DNA of 7,690 bases from Pseudomonadota bacterium. Its GTDB lineage: Bacteria; Pseudomonadota; Alphaproteobacteria; Rhodospirillales; Magnetospirillaceae. Made by a program: the position numbers and the translations under genes. Shown here in pieces: positions 5,886-7,690 of this stretch (positions are counted from its first letter, which is position 1; every line of letters begins with the position of its first letter). The notes below the pieces were generated by a model that ran no database searches, was not told the origin of the DNA, and was given only the letters and a program-made list of their open reading frames with translations. The stretch lies in NCBI GenBank assembly GCA_023458315.1, contig JAEXAH010000120.1, positions 1 through 7,690 on the forward strand. Reading direction: 5' to 3'.

Positions 5886-6356
5886 ATGGGGCTCTTCCTC
5901 TCCACATTCACGAACAAGGTCGACAAAAAGGGACGTGTCAGCGTCCCCGCGACCTTTCGTGCGACCCTGTCCCAGCAGCCCTTTCAAGGCATCATCGCCT
6001 ACCGTTCCTTCACCGCGGCCTGCATCGAGGGCTGCGGCATGGACTTCATGGAACGGCTGTCCGACAGCACCCAGGATTTCGCCGCCTTCTCGCCGGAACA
6101 GGAAGACATCTCGGCCCTGATCTTCGCCGACGCCCGCCAACTGGCCTGGGACCCCGAAGGCCGCATCGTGCTGCCCGAGGACGTGATGGCCCATGCGGGC
6201 ATCACCGATCTGTGCGCCTTTGTCGGCAAGGGCCAGACCTTCCAGATCTGGGAACCCGAAGCCTATAAGGCGGTCGAGGCGGAAATCCGCGCCCGCGCCC
6301 TCCGGAACCGTCCCACCCTGCCCCTGAAGAAGCCTGTCGGCGGAGACGGAAAATGA
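5886..6356 (+). CDS. mraZ: Transcriptional regulator MraZ
   Basis: This 156-residue protein is close to the 152 residues of E. coli MraZ. It contains two SpoVT/AbrB-like swapped-hairpin repeats, each with the DxxxR signature: D13-KKG-R17 in the first and D89-PEG-R93 in the second. MraZ assembles into rings and binds repeated TGGG boxes near its own promoter, repressing the dcw cluster in E. coli. The frame is open from 5820, but the ATG at 5886 is the start because the protein then begins MGLFLSTF, the usual family N-terminus, and AAGG lies 9 bases upstream (5873-5876). The stop overlaps the rsmH start (ATGA, 6353-6356), so the two are translationally coupled. An array of CCCA boxes lies about 90 bases upstream, consistent with autoregulation. 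The protein is cytoplasmic and DNA-bound. Confidence 0.96.
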   Translation: MGLFLSTFTNKVDKKGRVSVPATFRATLSQQPFQGIIAYRSFTAACIEGCGMDFMERLSDSTQDFAAFSPEQEDISALIFADARQLAWDPEGRIVLPEDVMAHAGITDLCAFVGKGQTFQIWEPEAYKAVEAEIRARALRNRPTLPLKKPVGGDGK

Positions 6357-7342
6357 GCGCCCCTTTCCCGACCCAGGACTCGGATTCCCCTCACGTCTCG
6401 GTGCTTCTGGACGAAGTGCTGACCGGGCTGGCCCCCCGTGACGGCGGCATCTACGTGGACGGCACCTTCGGCGCGGGCGGCTACAGCCTGGCCGTGCTGG
6501 GCCGCGCCGCCTGCACCGTCTACGGCATCGACCGCGACCCCAACGCCGCCGCCGCCGGGCGCGCCCTGGCCCAAGCCCAGGCCGGGCGCCTGCATCTGCT
6601 GGAGGGCCGCTACGGCGACATGGACCAGCTTTTGGCCGAGTGCGGTGTCAATCGCGTTGACGGCATCGCCCTGGATATCGGCGTGTCGTCCATGCAGATC
6701 GATCAGGCCGAGCGCGGCTTTTCCTTCGCCAAGGACGGGCCGCTGGACATGCGCATGGAACAGGCCGGGCCGTCGGCGGCCGACGTGGTCAACACCTATG
6801 ACGAAACCACGCTGGCCAACCTGATCTACACCCTGGGCGAAGAACGGCTGTCGCGCCCGGTGGCCCGCGCCATCGTCGCCGCCCGCGCCGACAAGCCGTT
6901 CGAGCGCACCCTGGAACTGGCGGCGGTGATCGCCAAGGTGGTGCGCAAGTCGGGCGACGGCATCCACCCCGCCACCCGCACCTTCCAGGCGCTGCGCATC
7001 CATGTGAACGACGAACTGGGCGAACTGGAGCGCGGGCTGGCCGCCGCCGAGCGCCTGCTGGCGCCGGGCGGCCGTCTGGCGGTCGTCACCTTCCATTCGC
7101 TGGAAGACCGGGTGGTCAAAAGCTTTCTGAAGCAGCGTTCCGGCGACATGCCCGCGCCGTCGCGCCACCTGCCGGTGGCCGTCGCCGGTCCCGCCCCCAC
7201 CTTCACCCTGGCCGGGCGCAAGGCCATCGCCCCCTCTGCCGCCGAGGTGGCGCGCAACCCGCGCGCCCGTTCGGCCAAGCTGCGGGTCGCCATCCGCACC
7301 GACGCCCCCGCCTGGGCCGACCAAGGGAGGAATGCGCGATGA
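6353..7342 (+). CDS. rsmH: 16S rRNA (cytosine(1402)-N(4))-methyltransferase RsmH
   Basis: This 329-residue protein (E. coli RsmH has 313) methylates N4 of C1402 in the 16S rRNA decoding centre, using S-adenosylmethionine. Family motifs are clear: HVSVLLDEVL (14-23), the SAM-binding YVDGTFGAGGYS (34-45), GIDRDP (58-63), DIGVSSMQ (108-115), GFSFAKDGPLDMRM (122-135), the GIHPATRTFQALRIHVN block (203-219) and VVTFHSLEDRVVK (244-256). It is complete. Translation starts within the mraZ stop (ATGA), with GGAGA (6342-6346) six bases upstream. Its own stop overlaps the ftsL start in the same way. The gene was formerly called mraW and is a standard second gene of the dcw cluster. Confidence 0.98.
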   Translation: MSAPFPTQDSDSPHVSVLLDEVLTGLAPRDGGIYVDGTFGAGGYSLAVLGRAACTVYGIDRDPNAAAAGRALAQAQAGRLHLLEGRYGDMDQLLAECGVNRVDGIALDIGVSSMQIDQAERGFSFAKDGPLDMRMEQAGPSAADVVNTYDETTLANLIYTLGEERLSRPVARAIVAARADKPFERTLELAAVIAKVVRKSGDGIHPATRTFQALRIHVNDELGELERGLAAAERLLAPGGRLAVVTFHSLEDRVVKSFLKQRSGDMPAPSRHLPVAVAGPAPTFTLAGRKAIAPSAAEVARNPRARSAKLRVAIRTDAPAWADQGRNAR

Positions 7343-7690
7343 TCCGGGGTCTGGGAACCACCATCGTCTGCGCCTGCCTGGCGGGCGCCATGGGCGTCGG
7401 CCTGTTCTTCGTCAAGCACGAGGTCAAGGAACAGGAAGCCCGCCTGTCGGAACTGAACCGCGAAATCCAGGGCAACCAGGAAGCCATCCACGTCCTCAAG
7501 GCCGAGTGGAGCTATCTGAACGACCCGGCCCGCCTGCGCGCCCTGTCGGAAAAGTTCCTGTCCATGAAGGTCATGGGGCCGACCCAGATCGCCAGCCTGG
7601 ACGCCCTGCCCCCCGCCGGACACCCCACTGCCGGACCGGGCACCGCCGTCGCGGCGGCGCGGCCGCTGGCCCCTGCCCCCAGCCCGGCCC
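7339..7690 (+). CDS. ftsL: Cell division protein FtsL (5' part, cut by window end)
   Basis: The frame stays open to the window edge, giving 117 residues without a stop. The start ATG (7339) overlaps the rsmH stop, and AAGGGAGG (7323-7330) is a strong ribosome site 8 bases upstream. The protein has a short cytoplasmic N-terminus, a membrane helix at about 7-25, then a heptad-rich helix (about 26-58; EVKEQEARLSELNREI) typical of the bitopic divisome protein FtsL, which pairs with FtsB and supports the FtsQLB-FtsWI septal machinery. The segment LKAEWSYLNDPARLRALSEK (54-73) is characteristic of alphaproteobacterial FtsL. Beyond residue 88 it becomes an Ala/Pro-rich low-complexity tail of unknown length. 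Position after rsmH in the dcw order confirms the call, since the sequence family is poorly conserved. Confidence 0.9.
   Translation, partial: MIRGLGTTIVCACLAGAMGVGLFFVKHEVKEQEARLSELNREIQGNQEAIHVLKAEWSYLNDPARLRALSEKFLSMKVMGPTQIASLDALPPAGHPTAGPGTAVAAARPLAPAPSPA

Noticed and set aside
6263..7324. A 353-codon minus-strand frame opposite rsmH
   Set aside because: It is antisense to an unmistakable rsmH and is His/Gly/Gln-rich with no domain.

Overview
The window is GC-rich chromosomal DNA from an alphaproteobacterium. The best guess is a Rhodospirillaceae or Magnetospirillum-like motile bacterium. Evidence for this is an alphaproteobacterial-type DksA lacking the full zinc-cysteine set, a CheZ-family phosphatase next to a bacteriohemerythrin, a class A RNase P RNA, and the start of the dcw (division and cell wall) cluster in the order mraZ-rsmH-ftsL. 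The genus is an inference; the class is fairly secure.

Layout. Positions 1-202 are upstream DNA with a good promoter (131-159) for dksA (203-619), which ends in a strong intrinsic terminator (634-666). Next is a 578-residue membrane protein (706-2442) that joins a cytoplasmic FHA phosphothreonine-binding domain, one membrane helix, and a trypsin-like protease with a complete His-Asp-Ser triad. It converges, with a 16-base gap, on a minus-strand gene of the endonuclease/exonuclease/phosphatase superfamily (2459-3451, perhaps starting at 3499). Reading away from that gene, a plus-strand promoter (3526-3553) precedes a bacteriohemerythrin (3586-4023) and cheZ (4082-4846), probably one operon, closed by a strong terminator (4863-4896). 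Positions 4897-5086 are AT-richer intergenic DNA in which I see no gene. The RNase P RNA gene rnpB follows (about 5122-5521). A 364-base intergenic region then leads into mraZ (5886-6356), rsmH (6353-7342) and the 5' part of ftsL (7339 to the window end). These three genes overlap by ATGA junctions and are translationally coupled.

How the parts work together. DksA is a ppGpp co-regulator of RNA polymerase. CheZ removes phosphate from CheY-P to reset flagellar motor control, and its neighbour hemerythrin binds O2, so the pair may link oxygen to motility (inference). MraZ represses its own dcw promoter in bacteria where it has been studied. Here the region before mraZ holds a striking series of CCCA boxes at an exact 10-base period (5751-5794), which fits the known MraZ operator format of TGGG repeats every 10 bases.

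I found no mobile element, CRISPR array, tRNA or prophage. No clearly new system is present. The items most worth a second look are the MraZ box array and its leader hairpins, the FHA-membrane-protease protein, and the FliM-like tail of CheZ.
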